A DNA stretch of 64,000 nt from contig OX031066.1 in the NCBI GenBank assembly GCA_943736015.1, positions 11,412,245-11,476,244 of the forward strand, written 5' to 3'. Shown here piece after piece: positions 32,561 through 45,100 of the stretch (positions are counted from its first letter, which is position 1; each line of letters opens with the position of its first letter). The notes under the pieces are model-generated. The model did no database searches. It was not told the DNA's origin and saw only the letters and a program-made list of their open reading frames with translations. A program made the translations under genes and the position numbers. Origin of the DNA: Tridacna crocea. Its lineage: Eukaryota > Mollusca > Bivalvia > Cardiida > Cardiidae.

Positions 32561-35500
32561 TATTTATTTCATGCTTTTAACCCTTTCTGGGAGGAGCTTC
32601 ATCAAAATTCAGTACAGTTCTTTTCCGTTATTCCCCGTGGGGTACCCCTCCCGCATAGCAACGTTACGTCAAGCGCGAGAAATATAAGGTATATGACGTC
32701 ATATTTCCCGTCTGGTTGTTAGGCACGCGCAATTTACCTAGGCAACAAGAACGTGAAAATCGGTATTTTCACTGGTCGTACCTGTGTAAGATCGAAAAAT
32801 ATTTTCACTGCTATTTCTCGATATCCTACCGGAAGGCATGAAATAATATGTTCCATTGAATAACTCACTTACTGTACTTTGTTAAGAATGACGTCACTCG
32901 ATATAGAATGACGTCACTCTACATTCGAACAGCAAGAGACAGCAAGCTTAATCCTTAATTTGCTAAATTGGTTCAATTAAACTTTTATGCAGATAGTAAC
33001 AACACAGATGCTACTGTTTCAAAGTCATTTTGTAGGGAAATTATCTCCTTATCGGACAGTATGGATCTTAGATCATACTGCACCTTTTGTCCGCAAAAGG
33101 TCCATTAATCGCACTTAAGAGCTCCAGGGTTAAGAAATTCGCACCTTAACACCCGTCTCGCACTTTTTCAAACACTCCATCATTTTTTTCATACTTGAAA
33201 TGAAACCTCCAAATGCCATTCTTCCCATGGGTTTTTTCTTAGGATGACACAACGTTCACAACGCGTCAGTTTTGCAACATCGTTAAACATTTAGAATCTA
33301 TCCATACAACAACCTAGTATGCTGCTAATTCGGAAATTAATACAAACTTTACTGCAGTGAATTTATAACTTTATAATTACAATGATGAATTATAAATTTG
33401 TCCTAATATTATAATGATAATCAAAATTCAAGAATGAAAATTAACAGCATAATACTAACATAATACTGAAACAAATGCATGTAAAGTTAGGTCGTATCAC
33501 AATAGAAAGAGATGAAAGTGAACCTTAACAATTTTAATTATAAATTCAACAAACGCAATACTAAAAACATGATGCAAATAATTTAATGTCCAAGGAAATC
33601 AGAGATATGCTTTAATAGCATTTGTTTCTTTCAGAACCAGCCACATGATTGGCTGAGCGGTTAATATTCAGCCAATCAGATGACGTTTATAAATGGAACT
33701 GATGAGAAAAAGCTGGTTATTGCGGACACAGAAACTTCAATAAAATACTCTGTACTTTCAGGCCATAAATTTCTATGCAATTGTAGGTTAACATTTCCTA
33801 TACAAAAATATGCAATAGTAGTTCTGAAGACAATCATGCGCTAACCAGCACTCAATTCATAATAAGTGCATGACCATCGATGTCAGTACCTTGTATAACC
33901 CCATACAAAACAATCCCGAGTAATGACCTCTTAGAAGGAAGTTTCTGAGGGTAAAGACAAACATGCTTGTAAACAGATTTTTTCCAAGACCGAATCCGAT
34001 AAATATCGCATGATTAAATTTGTTATCTGCAAATGCTTTCATTGTCAACGAGTCTAGTATTTTCCGCTCTTGTAAAACAGTTGGTTTGAATAACTGGAAC
34101 TTGCTTTTGAAGAAATTTCATTTTTTAAGAAATTTGCTCAATAGATACATTGGAACGATAATGTAAAACACTATTTATTGACGTTGTTGACATCCACTGT
34201 AGCAGTCTGCTGCTAAATCTGTTAGCTTTTGGTGTTTCCGCTGGAGGTACATAGTAACTAGAGGAATGACACTATATAGTCTATGACGTCGCCCACCGAA
34301 GTCACCTTATTGCATTAAACTTTGTCATTTATTGGCCTTAAATTGTCAAATTTATCTACAAAGGAAACAATGTCTGTCAGTTCAGCTATTAATAGCTAGA
34401 TCAAATAACGTGAAGGTTGAAATCACAGGCACTACATTTCTTAGCCTTGTCAATGACGTCACGGCTTTTGAAAATTTACAAGCAAGCACACAAATATCTT
34501 TCTGGTTTCCTTTTGTAAACGTCATGATCATTACTAAATTTGCTAAAATGATCTATCGCCATTGTACACAAGTTCGATATTCTAAAACAGTACACCATAT
34601 TTTGCACAATTTCTAACTGAAAGCTTGGTTCTAGAACTACTTTTTAGATCGTCACATCAGATAAGTACCCGTAAATAAAAATCATGATTCCTAGTCAGCC
34701 TTGCCACGCTATATTTCATCCAGATGATTGTTACGTGGGGACAATGATTGTACTTTTAACTCCTTTTACGAAATATTCTGCGAATAACACTCCCTCATGG
34801 GCTCCATAAGGCGAGTGGGCTAAGATCACTTTGTAATGAAGCCAAGAAGATGGTCCTCTTTCGTAATCAAATATTGCACTCAAACAGTACCATTTGCACT
34901 CATAGCCAATACAATGATCCTAAAGCATGCTTGATTTCATTGGCTAATTTAGCTTTTCCCATTGGTAAGACCTTTCAACCAAGTAAACAGACCAACGGAA
35001 TCCGGTGACCTTTTCTAAGCTTTCTCATACTATAAGAAAGACACGTTTATTGGAATATTTCCGCTGACGAAACACATAGGATCTAATAGTACTGGAGACA
35101 AAAATACCAACTATTTGGTGTTTAAAGTGTTCACTCCATTTGCCTTATTAGGGAGCCTTCTTAACAAATACAGTAAATGGCCAAGTTTGTACATTAACAC
35201 GTAAAACACACGCTTTAAGATGTACAAAGGCCTTGTCATAGGAGTATCGTTGTATTGCCTTCCCTAGAGTACATCTTGTACCACGTGACAATAGCGAGAG
35301 GGTCACTGTGTCTGAAGTGTTTAAATCAATTTCGTTCTTAGAACTGACACACATATCAAAGGTCCACCACAAACGTCGCCCATGATTTGTTGTCAATTGT
35401 TTTTTTACCCGTTACTAAACGCTCCAGATGGTGTTTTACAACTCTGAGGAAGAAGGTAAGCAGCATTTTCTGGTCCCGCAAACCCGACAATATTTTTTTT

Positions 35501-36050
35501 CCAAACTTGTAAAAGGCCAATTCCATCATAACAGCCTAATTGACACTGACATCTTCAAATGCTTTCAATATTGATGAGTCACACATGTCATCGTCTGATA
35601 CAGAGTTAACAAAAGATTTATTCGACTCTCAGAGACAACATTGCTTGACGTAAGTGAAATGTCATCGCCATCCGACACTGGGTTATTTAACTTATTATTA
35701 ATAAGTCTACCGTTTTTATACAAACTGGAAATAAATTTTCTAGTTTTCTCATCAATTATCCGTCAAGTTGTCACCGCCTAGTGACTGGAAACTGAGAGAC
35801 TATCATTAGACAGCTAATTATGGGTAAAAACATAGAAAATGTCCTGCAGGAACCAGCGGCAGATTTGCTGTTGTCTTCCATCTTTGTAACTATTCCTGAT
35901 AATTGCTCGAAATCTGAAAAAAAGTAGAGTTGCAGTGAAAAATTAGTTTTTGTTCACACTTTACAACAAAAATCTTTTGAATATATATTGAATGCAGTTG
36001 AAAAAGAAGTGTCAAGATTTAATATTACTTGTATAAGTGGATTTATCGTT
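32561..36050. other. Non-coding stretch with eroded repeats
   Basis: No gene recognised. Contains a shortened family B palindrome (33050-33105), traces of TTAA MITEs at about 33895-34080 and 35405-35610 ('cttcaaatgctttcaat', 'gatacagagttaac'), and the short inverted pair 'attggctga'/'tcagccaat' near 33649-33680. Confidence 0.45.
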
Positions 36051-36190
36051 AGAAGGATAAAAAAACATTGTGAAAAAAGGAGAAAATGTTGGTTACGAGT
36101 ATATATCTCCTCTTTAATAATGTTTTACTAAATCATACTTCTTTCCTTTCTGTAATGTTTTAAAAGTCCTTCTTGATCGGGATCGTTAAA
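36051..36190. mobile_element. Decayed TTAA MITE core
   Basis: 'aaaaacattgtgaaaaaagg', 'agaaaatgttggttacgag' and 'ctcctctttaataatgtttt' are the two arms of the subfamily 1 palindrome with many mutations. Ends are lost. A short GA run lies nearby at about 36452. Confidence 0.6.
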
Positions 36191-37011
36191 ATTCAATTTT
36201 TGTCAGGTGATACACACTATGACTCAACAGAACACCTGGATTACTAACAAAAACAGCTCTGTATTCAAAGATTTTTGTCTCATTTTCGCATTACTGTTCA
36301 ACAACATTTTGACTTGTCCATGTCAAAAGCACTTGCAGATGACAATCCGTTTGTAGCTCAAAATAGCATGGCATGTCAACTTTAAATTACGTGTACTTAG
36401 ATATATCGCTTTTTGTCCTATTATTTAACTCGTTGTATGTCAATTTTTTAGAGAGAGAGAGAGAATTCTTATTACCTACAATGTTTTCTGTGTTTAACCT
36501 TTTCAAGCTGCTTTTTTTTTCATATATTTTGTGAGAATATATTTCAAAGCGTCGGCATCAACTTCGGTTTTAGGAGGCAGTGAGTTAGTGACGTTTACCA
36601 GTCCGATATGAATGCGTAGAACTGTTAAAACTCGTACCAAAATGCATGATAGCGTAGCACGTTTAGGAGACGATGAAAAAGCATCGAACGACATTTGATA
36701 TGTATCAAAACTGCGATTTAATGCCTTGCAATGTATTAGTGTACTGCATATCTGAATATTTTTTAAAGCACAAAGAACCCTGTTTGATATCCTGAATTCA
36801 AGGTATTGAAAGGATATTCACTGGCCACCATTTTTAAGGTATTCCATTAGAATTAGTTTAAACCTATTTATTTTACATCGATTGCGGTTTTTTTCTTTTA
36901 TATTAAAATGTACCTCATTCCCGGTTATTTCTTCTTGGAGGCCTTGATCAGGCTTGCGTACTAGAGCTGTGATGAGGATAGTTTAAAAGTTTTATCTCGT
37001 TAATGACGTGT

Positions 37012-37083
37012 AGTAAAAAACCAGTTTATCAAACCAAAGATTTCGATACCGAAATCTTTGGTTTGATAAACTGGTTTTTTACT
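37012..37083. repeat. Perfect 34-bp stem hairpin
   Basis: Arms 37012-37045 and 37050-37083 are perfect reverse complements with the 4-base loop ATAC. The arm reads AGTAAAAAACCAGTTTATCA and onward. I see no second copy in the window. A stem this perfect must be recent or maintained; without flanking duplications its origin is open. Confidence 0.9.
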
Positions 37084-38479
37084 TCTACAACACTGTTTCA
37101 TGTAAGGTTTGAAACAGCCGAAGGTGAAGATCTGTTATCCACATGTATACCATGCCGTTGTTAAGTCAAGCCTATAAAATAATTTGTATCTTCCTGGGTT
37201 TCAGAATCGTGCTCTTGGCCATCCTCAGAGGTGTTACATATTTGGTGCTGACATAACCAATATTAAGAGAAGGGTCGATCACTGCTTTAACACTTCGCAG
37301 AGCTCTTGGTAGATTATTTTATGTAACGCGAACGTTCGAGTATAAGGCTTTGTATTGTGTGTAGGGCTTTGTCTCGTATTAAATATTGTCCACAATTTAA
37401 GCAAGTTAGGTTGTTTTTGCCTGGAGAATTGCCTTTTTAGCCTTGTTCTGAGAGCTATTAGTGTGAAAAACCGTTCTTTAATTTTTTCGGTGCAATCTCT
37501 GTATTATGCTTTGGTTTAAACAGAGCAAGAGGAGATTGAGAATAAAAATAAAATGATTAATATTTTGTCAAAGGTATGTAGAAAGTCTGATTATTACAGG
37601 AGTGCGGCTTTTATTCAATGAAAGGACGATCAGACTTTTAAATATTGGTATACTACTTACCTCTCTTTACGTTGTAGGTTTCAGCTGAAAAGAATAATTA
37701 TAAGTATTTACATTGTACGACATATTCTAAATTTATAGACAAAACCAGAAGTTTTAAGAACAAGAAACAAAAAGAAGAAACTTGAAGCAAAACATCGTAA
37801 CGTGTAATGTTATCTTTTGCCACTTCTTTTTTTTTTACACTAGTTATTCATTTATCTGACAAAAGATACCTTGTTTGGCAATACGTTTCAAAATCATCTG
37901 ATTGCAAATTTGTATGAGAAGAAAACAAATAAGACGCCATATATATTTAACAAGGTTCACTGCAATATTGTTGTACCCATTATCACGAAAGAAAAAAAAT
38001 ATTCTCTTAAATATTTTTGAATGGACCAAGCTGAGGTCCCCAAGGTTCATTGCCCGGAGTCTTCACATATATTTCCCTTGTTAATAAAATCAATGCCTGC
38101 AATGGATAACTTAAAGTTTCTTGGTTTCTATTGATGACAAGATGATAAATACTAAAATGATCATATAGCTACCATACAGTTAGATTTTAATAGCTTTGAT
38201 AAGCTTCCCGAGACATGGCTGCAGACTTCATTTAGTCAAAACAATTTACATGGCAGAACGAATCATGTGCACTTTTTTTATGTCAATAAAGTTATAGCAC
38301 CACAAGCAAACCAAGTTTCAGATATTGAATTCGAGACATGCCTGAATCTGAGCTAAAGGTAAACGTAAATACAATCATGTAGTAAAAGGTAAGAACAAAT
38401 TGTCGCTGAGACTGTCAGTCCATTGTATGGAAATAGGAAGTTGGTGTTTTTTAAAAAATCTAACAATTCTGAGACTTAC
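37084..38479. other. Non-coding, 3' side of the Dpr-like gene
   Basis: Nothing recognised. The last exon of the minus-strand gene (C-terminal anchor and stop) should lie in this direction, but I could not identify it here or further left. Confidence 0.4.
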
Positions 38480-38659
38480 CATTTAATACGTCAACTTTAA
38501 ACCTTGTTATCGAAAGGTCTGAAGTTCGACACACGTAGGTACCCGAATCAGTCATGAGAGCATTGCCTATTCTTAAAGTGCTAAAAATACTTCTTGTTGA
38601 TATTGAAATTTGTTTTTGAATGTGGATATCACTTCGCTTCTTCGTAGTTAACATATTTC
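38480..38659 (-). CDS. Dpr/zig-8-like IgSF gene, exon: second half of Ig domain 2
   Basis: A 180-nt phase 1-1 exon between acceptor 'aatttcag' and donor ATG|GTAAGT. It encodes 60 residues including STLRIGNALMTDSGTYVCRT, the classical end of an Ig fold (Leu-x-Ile, Asp-Ser-Gly-x-Tyr-x-Cys), and closes with FKVDVLNG. The exit VxVLNG after the second Ig domain is characteristic of the Dpr / zig-8 group of invertebrate cell-surface proteins, which bind partner Ig proteins between neurons; that family link is from memory of the motif. It joins the exon at 39341-39451 in phase and completes its domain. The following exon, expected to hold the membrane anchor, was not found. Confidence 0.85.
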
Positions 38660-39340
38660 CTGAAATTATGCAATTATATAACGTTACTATTCGAATAGAA
38701 GAAGAAGAAGAAGAGAGGGAAAAAATCTTACACTTATGATAGATAGACAGAAATTTACACATGAACAATTAAAATCTAATCAGATTTTTCAAGCTTTGAA
38801 TAATCTATTTTTTTATTAGACTGTTTTCGTAAAAGGTCTAGGTGGACACTTTGAAGCCGTTACCGAAGGTTTAGATGTCACAATGCGGATAGATAATAAA
38901 TACTGTTTGAGAATAATAAGACAATCTTTATGTTAATTCTAGAGCGTTTAATGGTGGACTCATAGACTCTAGATTTGCTCTGCAAAAGTCGTTCATGAGT
39001 CTGACCACCTCACATCAGACAATCAGTAACATTTAGTACCATGCAAACTTAACTAAACATGCCCCCATTTATATTGTTACTCCTGTAGAGGTCGAAAATC
39101 AAATATTAGGAAAATGATGCGTAAATACAGTACTGTAATTAAATTAAAGTATTTATAGATTGCTGTCTCCTAAAACAACATGATGACCCAGACGAAATAA
39201 CAATACTAAAGTTATTGCACACAGATGCATCACTGTCTAGCGGGAAAATGATCTCATAGCTGCAATTTAATCCACTAAAAGTCCATATTTATGGACTTTT
39301 TCCGTTTGAAAAGTGTTTAAAAGTTACAAAAGATATTTAC

Positions 39341-39451
39341 CGTTTTTAAACCAGTCTATACCGTCTGGCGGGTTTTCAGTCCCGGACGCTTTGCATGTAA
39401 GGTACAGCTCTCCTCCTTTCTCTACAAATCTTGTTCCGTTCATTACTATTC
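39341..39451 (-). CDS. Dpr/zig-8-like IgSF gene, exon: first half of Ig domain 2
   Basis: A 111-nt phase 1-1 exon with acceptor 'tatacttcag' and donor AACG|GTAAAT. It encodes 37 residues. FVEKGGELYLTCKASG carries the first Ig cysteine, and GIDWFKNG carries the core tryptophan. NGT near the start is a possible N-glycosylation site. Spliced to 38480-38659, the cysteines and tryptophan have normal I-set/C2 spacing, giving one complete extracellular Ig domain. The frame is too short to stand out as an ORF, so it is easily missed. The intron to the next exon is 681 bp. A SINE fragment sits just upstream of the acceptor (39468-39525). Confidence 0.85.
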
Positions 39452-39830
39452 CTGAAGTATAATGGTTTGCTAGAATGATTTTCTATGTCGCTTTCAACAC
39501 TGTATCAGTTATTCGCGACGACAGATTACTTATTCATCTCGAACCTGAGTTCTTCTGGGCTGAGGCATAGCAGTTCCTTGTTATGGAGCGATCTCACATT
39601 CAGCGCAGCCAGTGGGAGTTTATCAACTATATTCCAGACCACAGAAAGGTACATTTTGTTCAAACTGAAAGTACTTGCATAGAATAAATATTGTTCAGAT
39701 GCTGGAGTTTGTCTTTTATAGGATAGAAAACTAGTGTTGAAACAAAAGAAGAAGAAGCTAAATACCAGCATTTCTCAATTTTCCACAAAGTAAGAAGCCC
39801 CCCCCCCCCGCCCGACTTCTTTCTACATTA
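39452..39830. repeat. Intron repeats: SINE 3' fragment, decayed MITE, poly-C
   Basis: 39468-39525 is the inverted SINE 3' end ('tatgtcgctttcaacactg', 'cagttatt'). 39620-39795 has traces of a TTAA MITE ('aactgaaagtacttgcatag', 'aaataccagcatttctc'). A run of about 12 C starts at 39798. Confidence 0.6.
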
Positions 39831-40301
39831 CGTTTTTTACTGTTTTTTTTTTTAAAAAAGTCAATATGTACTCAGCTTTACAACTATCTTGCCAAAGGAT
39901 ACCCACCCCACATGTGTATAGGTAGTTTAAGGTTCGTAGGAATCCTCTTAATTTTGAAAAAAAAACTTGAGCTATTGTACTATAAATTTGCATTGTTTGC
40001 ATTTACCTTTACCAACTTTAATTGCAATTTTTAGGAGATTCGATAACTTAGTTTGACTTTTGTGCACTCGATGCAATATTAAAATGTATCAACAAAACCT
40101 CTAAAAAACGGAGGGGAGGGTTAGGGCTTTACATCTTTATCAAAACAATTTTCACGTTAATACAAACCAACTGTTTGAACAGCAAAAATTTCAACTTTTG
40201 AGGCCCCTATCTCGTTTTCTTTTTATCTCGGCTCTATTTTGATGATTCAATATGGAAGACTTGCAAGCACTTTTTTACATGACGTTTTCTTTTCCACGCC
40301 C

Positions 40302-40672
40302 AACCAAAGATCGTTGTCTGCGCATGTCACATTCTTCGAAGATCGACTGTCTTATATGACGTATCACTAGCCCCGAAAGCGGGCTGACTGTAACATTACG
40401 CTAATATAAAGTAGCAATGTAGAGAGTTGCTTTTATCAATACGTTTGAGGAGAAATAAGACCTGCTTTAGCTCGAGATTTCTCTAAACTGCTGAACATAG
40501 CTGAGTGAACTGCATGAGGTAGCGCTTTATTGAGTAAACGTTTATTTTAGTTTGAAATTCAAAGTAATGGTTGCCGCAAAGGAAAGTGGTTCGGCTCAGT
40601 ACCCAGGATGCCCAAATTAGACAGATAAGTATTTATAGAATGCCATCTAGCGGGAGAAAATGAACCAAAGAT
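40302..40672 (-). mobile_element. 351-bp element D, copy 2, with 10-bp target duplication
   Basis: Element at 40312-40662, exactly 351 bp, the inverse of the copy at 7921-8271. The 10-mer AACCAAAGAT lies on both sides (40302-40311 and 40663-40672), different from the 10-mer around copy 1. Two independent duplications fix the element ends with confidence. It lies in the 3.6-kb intron of the Dpr-like gene and shows no coding frame conserved between copies. Confidence 0.9.
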
Positions 40673-42378
40673 GTTTTCCCAAAATCCAGCCAAACTTTTC
40701 GCTCACATCATGCGGTAGGTTACAAAAAAAAGGGAGAAGGATGAATTGTATGAGTTGGTTAAGTTCCATAAGAAGATCCAAAGTATTGTTGTAGATGAAG
40801 TTTTTTACGATTTAAAGCGACACACTGTAGTGTCTAAAATATTACCATATATAGCCGAACGAAAATAAAATTTAGACCAAGAATTGGAGAACAAATTTTA
40901 GAACTAAATTATATGTACAAAAAAAAAAAATCCCACCAATTTCGGGGTCAAATATTGAACATAATTGAGGTACTGGAGCCGTGCACTGTCCAACTATGTT
41001 TTCTGCTTTAGTTACTGTGCAATACTGTCTGAAAAAGTTAAGCCTTCACAGAAAATTTTTACAGTACTTCTTGCGGAAGAAAATAGAATTTAATATTTCG
41101 CTTTGAAACTTTGTAGTGTCATTTTAAAAGACTTTGAAAAATTTCATAAAAAAATTGATACGGGATCTTTCAAGATATTTCAAAAATGAGGGGGTTCCTA
41201 TCATCTTCAAACTACCGATCATAAGTCCCTTTCATCGCTTAGAGCATCTACTGGTGCATCTTCGGTGTCCGCATACCAAAGTTCCAGTTGCATGAAATGA
41301 GAAGCCTAATATTAATCGACACCATCTGCAAACTACCTAAAACTGTCACGGCATCTCAAAGATTAGAATATCAATTTTGTTGCATGTTTAGTCTGGGAAG
41401 GGTCCACAAGTGAGATGTCTTTCTGAAATCTCATTCCTTTGGGTGATAATTTCTGTGGTTATTTATCGAACGGCACGGCGGCAAGAAATCACAAAGGGTA
41501 TAGTTAAATAGTGTATCGTCTGGGAGGCCTCCGTGCAGCACATCCTAGTCGCCGACCTTTCGGAGATTTAGGAACCATTTTGGGACAAACGGTAGTCACA
41601 TGATATTGTACATGCGTTCTGCAGCCACTGTTGAATTCGTAGACAAAATATTTGGCACGCGGTCAAAAGATTTACATTGGGTCAAAGTTTATGCCAAGAA
41701 AGAAACTTGTGGAAGTTCATATAAATAATAAACATATGAATGCTTTATCAAAGTAGATCAGAAACCATGTTATTGTTCATGGATATATGAAACACGTTCA
41801 TCGATCATTTGGACGACTTTTTTCCTTTGGAAATGTTACAACCGCTCGTCAAAAATGACATAAAAATTACGATGTCAATGACGTAAATAAATGATCCGTC
41901 GGCCTGAAAAGTGACCTTAAAAGCAACGTACATTCCCCTCTCTTCATCTTTTAGATAATAAAAGCTACTTTAAGTATTTGTATCCAAAAAAAATAATAGA
42001 TATTCAAATGATTAATGCAAATGATACCAAATCCATCAAATATTTCATGAATGACAAACTACTTTTGACACTTTCATGAACATAGTTGTAATAGCCTATT
42101 TAACAGGCGTTGGTAACAAATAACTCCCACACGAGCCGTCCATTTACTAAAACATTACCGATTTACGAAACACTAGCGTTTTACCGTATCTGATCCATTA
42201 ACCCCGTTATCTTGCGAAGCTGTCTATTTTAGGGCGTCAAAAGTAACATGTTCGGAACTCAAAATGTCAAAAAGGCCATTGAACTATCAGGAGAAATAAG
42301 TTTTGTGTCAGACAGTCTCGCCTAAGTTAGAACAAAAAGTTCTTACTATACACTTAAACAAACAACCTTGAGAAATAG
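40673..42378. other. Intron sequence, nothing recognised
   Basis: AT-rich intron of the minus-strand gene. No shared repeats with the rest of the window and no additional Ig-like exon that I can see. Confidence 0.45.
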
Positions 42379-42561
42379 GCCGGTGTAATGCAGAGAAATG
42401 ACCCTTCCGTACAAAATGACCCGTGGGTCATTTCTCTACGTAGAGGAATGACCCGGGTCATTTTTATACGTAGTGAAATGACTTCTGGGGTAATTTCTCT
42501 ACTTAGAGAAATGACCCGGGTCATTTTGTAATAGATGGTCATTTCGCTACATTACAACGGC
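42379..42561. mobile_element. MITE G, short 183-bp form
   Basis: GCCGGTGTAATGCAGAGAAA at the left and 'tttcgctacattacaacggc' at the right are the same inverted ends as in the 743-bp form at 29084. The middle is a run of palindromic units 'aatgacccgggtcatt' and 'ctctacgtagag', repeated about three times with variation. Confidence 0.8.
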
Positions 42562-42706
42562 GTTGATGTTTTATAAAATCAAGGGTGACTTTCACCAAAA
42601 TGCGTTAGTACTAAAATTTGCTTATGCAGTTTTTTAACACACAAAAAAAGGAAATAATTTCAACTGTGCAGCATAACTTTACGATTTGAGTAAATATTTA
42701 CATAAC

Positions 42707-42941
42707 TTAATCCTTTACCTAACAATCCCAGTTTTTCCGACCCTGAGATAGAGGGCTATATAAAAACATTGTGGTAAAAGGAGAAAATACTGGCAACCAG
42801 TATTTTCTTCTTTTATCACAATGATTTCTACCCTCCCAAAAGCAAATTTCGGTTTTTGAGTCACGTTTTTGTTGTCATATGCATATACATGTACTTTCAA
42901 TTTAGAACAGTCTGAAATTTTGTCTTTTAGCAAAGAGTTAG
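42707..42941 (+). mobile_element. TTAA palindromic MITE, subfamily 1
   Basis: TTAATCCTTTACC to CAAAGAGTTAG, 235 bp, with a palindrome at about 42763-42830 around CTGGCAACCAG. It lies 90 bp from the probable microexon at 43033. Confidence 0.85.
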
Positions 42942-43032
42942 CGCTAGGAAATGAATATAAGAACAAGGCCCTCCCACATTGCAAACTTTCCATTGTCAAA
43001 GTTAGGCTAAAAGTGCATTGAAAATAATTTAC

Positions 43033-43059
43033 CTCCTCCTCTTCGATCTGTACCTCGAT
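43033..43059 (-). CDS. Dpr/zig-8-like IgSF gene, probable 27-nt microexon (inter-Ig linker)
   Basis: The acceptor 'gtatttcag' and donor GAG|GTAAAT flank 27 nt that is phase 1 at both ends, the same phase as the flanking exons. It would encode nine residues, DRGTDRRGG, between Ig domains 1 and 2, where Dpr-type proteins carry a short linker. The purine-rich content is also typical of a microexon enhancer. Skipping it keeps the frame, so it could be alternatively spliced. The call rests on phase, position and splice signals only; a 27-nt match can arise by chance. Confidence 0.45.
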
Positions 43060-43204
43060 CTGAAATACACAAGACAGTCATATCAGATGACAGACACCAA
43101 TATATCACCGTATGTGGATGTAATAAAATAAATTAGTTTTCTAAAAAAAAATTCGATCATATGGGTAAATATAGGGAAAACTCCTCGAACTAAACTTCTT
43201 GGAA

Positions 43205-44395
43205 AAGAAAAAAAACCAAGAGGGCCAAGATGGCCCTTGTTCCCTCACCTGAATTTTTGAGAGGACCATAGCCAATTTTTTCACAATCTAAACAACCATT
43301 TCAGACAAGAAGAATTTTTAAGAATTTCTTCTGTATAGTGTAAATAGCCCACAGCCATCAGAGCCATGTTTCTTGATGGATCAAAATATTTCAAGTAATT
43401 TTTGAAAAGGGTCATCCAAGGAACATCTCTGTGAAATTATTTCAAATTCTGACCAGCCGTTTCAGAGAAGAAGAATTTTTAAGAATTCCTTTATTTCTGT
43501 ATGGTGCAAGAATCCCCCATTCACCAGAGCCATGTTTCTTGACGAATCAAAATTTAAAGAACAAATTTTGAAAAGGGTCACCGAAGGAACGTCTCTGTGA
43601 AATAATTTCAAAATCTGATCAGCGGTTTCAGAGAAGAAGAGTTTTTAAGAATTTCTTCATTTCCCTATAGTGCAAGTAGCCCCCATTCACCAGAGCCACA
43701 TTTTTTGACGAATCAAAATTTTACGAACAGTTTTTAAAAAGGGTCATCCAAGAAACATCTCTGTGAAATTATTTCAAAATCTGACCAGCGGTTTCAGAGA
43801 AGAAGAGTTTTTAAGAATTTCTTCATTTCCCTATAGTGCAAGTGGCCCCCATTCACCAGAGCCACATTTTTTGACCAAGCAAAATTTCGCGAACAGTTTT
43901 TGAAAAGGGCATCCAAGGAACATCTCTGTGAAATTATTTCAAATTCTGACCAGCCGTTTCAGAGAAGAAGAATTTTTAAGAATTCCTTTATTTCTGTATA
44001 GTGCAAGAAGCCCCCATTCACCAGAGCCATGTTTCTTGACGTATCAAAATTTCACGAACAAATTTTGAAAAGGGTCACCAAAGGAACATCTCTGTGAAAT
44101 TATTTTAAAATCTGACCAGCGATTTCAGAGGAGAAGATTTTCAAAGAATTTCCTAGAAAATTCCATTTCGTTGCAATGGCAACCAGAGTTTTTGACGGAA
44201 TCAAATTCTGTGAACACTTTTCAAAGAGGACCTCCCTAGGAACATTCCAGCCAAGTTTGGTCCAAATTGGCCCAGTGGTTTAGGAGGAGTTGATGTTTAA
44301 AGAATTGTTGACGACGCACGACGCACGACGCACGACGGACACCCAGTAACCCTAAAAGCTCCCCTTGAGCACGTTGTGCTCAGGTGAGCTAAAAA
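43205..44395 (-). repeat. Hairpin-ended element with ~166-bp tandem core, copy A
   Basis: One end (43211) reads 'caagagggccaagatggccc' followed by 'ctcacctga'. The other (44365-44395) reads 'ttgagcacgttgtgctcagg' followed by 'tgagct'. Between them about five units of 166 bp repeat 'ccagagccatgtttcttgac', 'aaaagggtcatccaaggaac' and 'tttcagagaagaag'. Before the terminal hairpin lie an 'acgacgcacg' microsatellite and a unit-like tail. Copy B at 44663-46622 is the same family inverted. A tandem-repeat core plus a short terminal hairpin recalls non-autonomous Helentron-type elements described in oysters (pearl, CvA), which is inference. Confidence 0.85.
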
Positions 44396-44660
44396 ACACT
44401 AGCAGTTCAAATTGCGTGCCGAAGCACAAGTGATTACTTTTGCATTGTTTTCATATGAAGAGCAAGTAAGACAGACGAAATGATGCGATGAATAATAGTA
44501 CCTATGACTAAAACTTTACCATACAGTCCCGAGTTTGAACAATATTGATATAAATCAACTTTTGAAACATTTTGGGAAACAGCGAATCTTAAGCTTTTCG
44601 CATGTAACTTGATTTTCATCTTTTTTTGTATGTTCATTACCGAAATGTCCTTTCTTTTTT
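44396..44660. other. Spacer between inverted elements, decayed MITE
   Basis: Contains a faint TTAA MITE remnant ('aaaactttaccatacagtcc', 'ttgaaacattttgggaaac') at 44510-44590. Otherwise unremarkable. Confidence 0.4.
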
Positions 44661-45100
44661 TTAGCTCACCTGAGCACAAAGTGCTCATGGTGAGCTTTTG
44701 TGATCGCCCGTGCGTCGTCCGTCGCCCATAATTTCTTTAAACATCTTCTCCTCTTCAACCACAGAGCCAATCTTGATGAAACTTGGCAGGGATGTTCCTT
44801 GGGTAAAGCTCTACCAAAGTTGTACAAGAGATTGAATTCCAGGCATAACTCTGGTTGCCATGGCAACCAAAAGGAAAAAAATAGCAAAATCTTTGAATAT
44901 CTCCTTCTCTGAGACTACAAGGCGCAGAGCTTTGATATTTGGTATGTTGCATCTCCTAGTAAACTGCTACCAAGATTGTTCATATAATGCCCCTAGGGTC
45001 AAAACTTGCCCGGCCCCGGGGTCACAAGTTTGAAACATAGGAACAAAGAAGGAAACTTTAAAAATATTCTTCTCTGTAAGTAGACGGTGCAGAGCTTTGA
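44661..45100 (+). repeat. Hairpin-ended element, partial copy
   Basis: Starts 'agctcacctgagcacaaagt' (hairpin terminus), then 'cgtgcgtcgtccgtcg', then 'atcttgatgaaacttggcag' and 'gaggcgcagagctttgatat'-type units. It stops where a second, nearly identical start appears at 45103. This is a tandem head duplication of element B. Confidence 0.8.
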
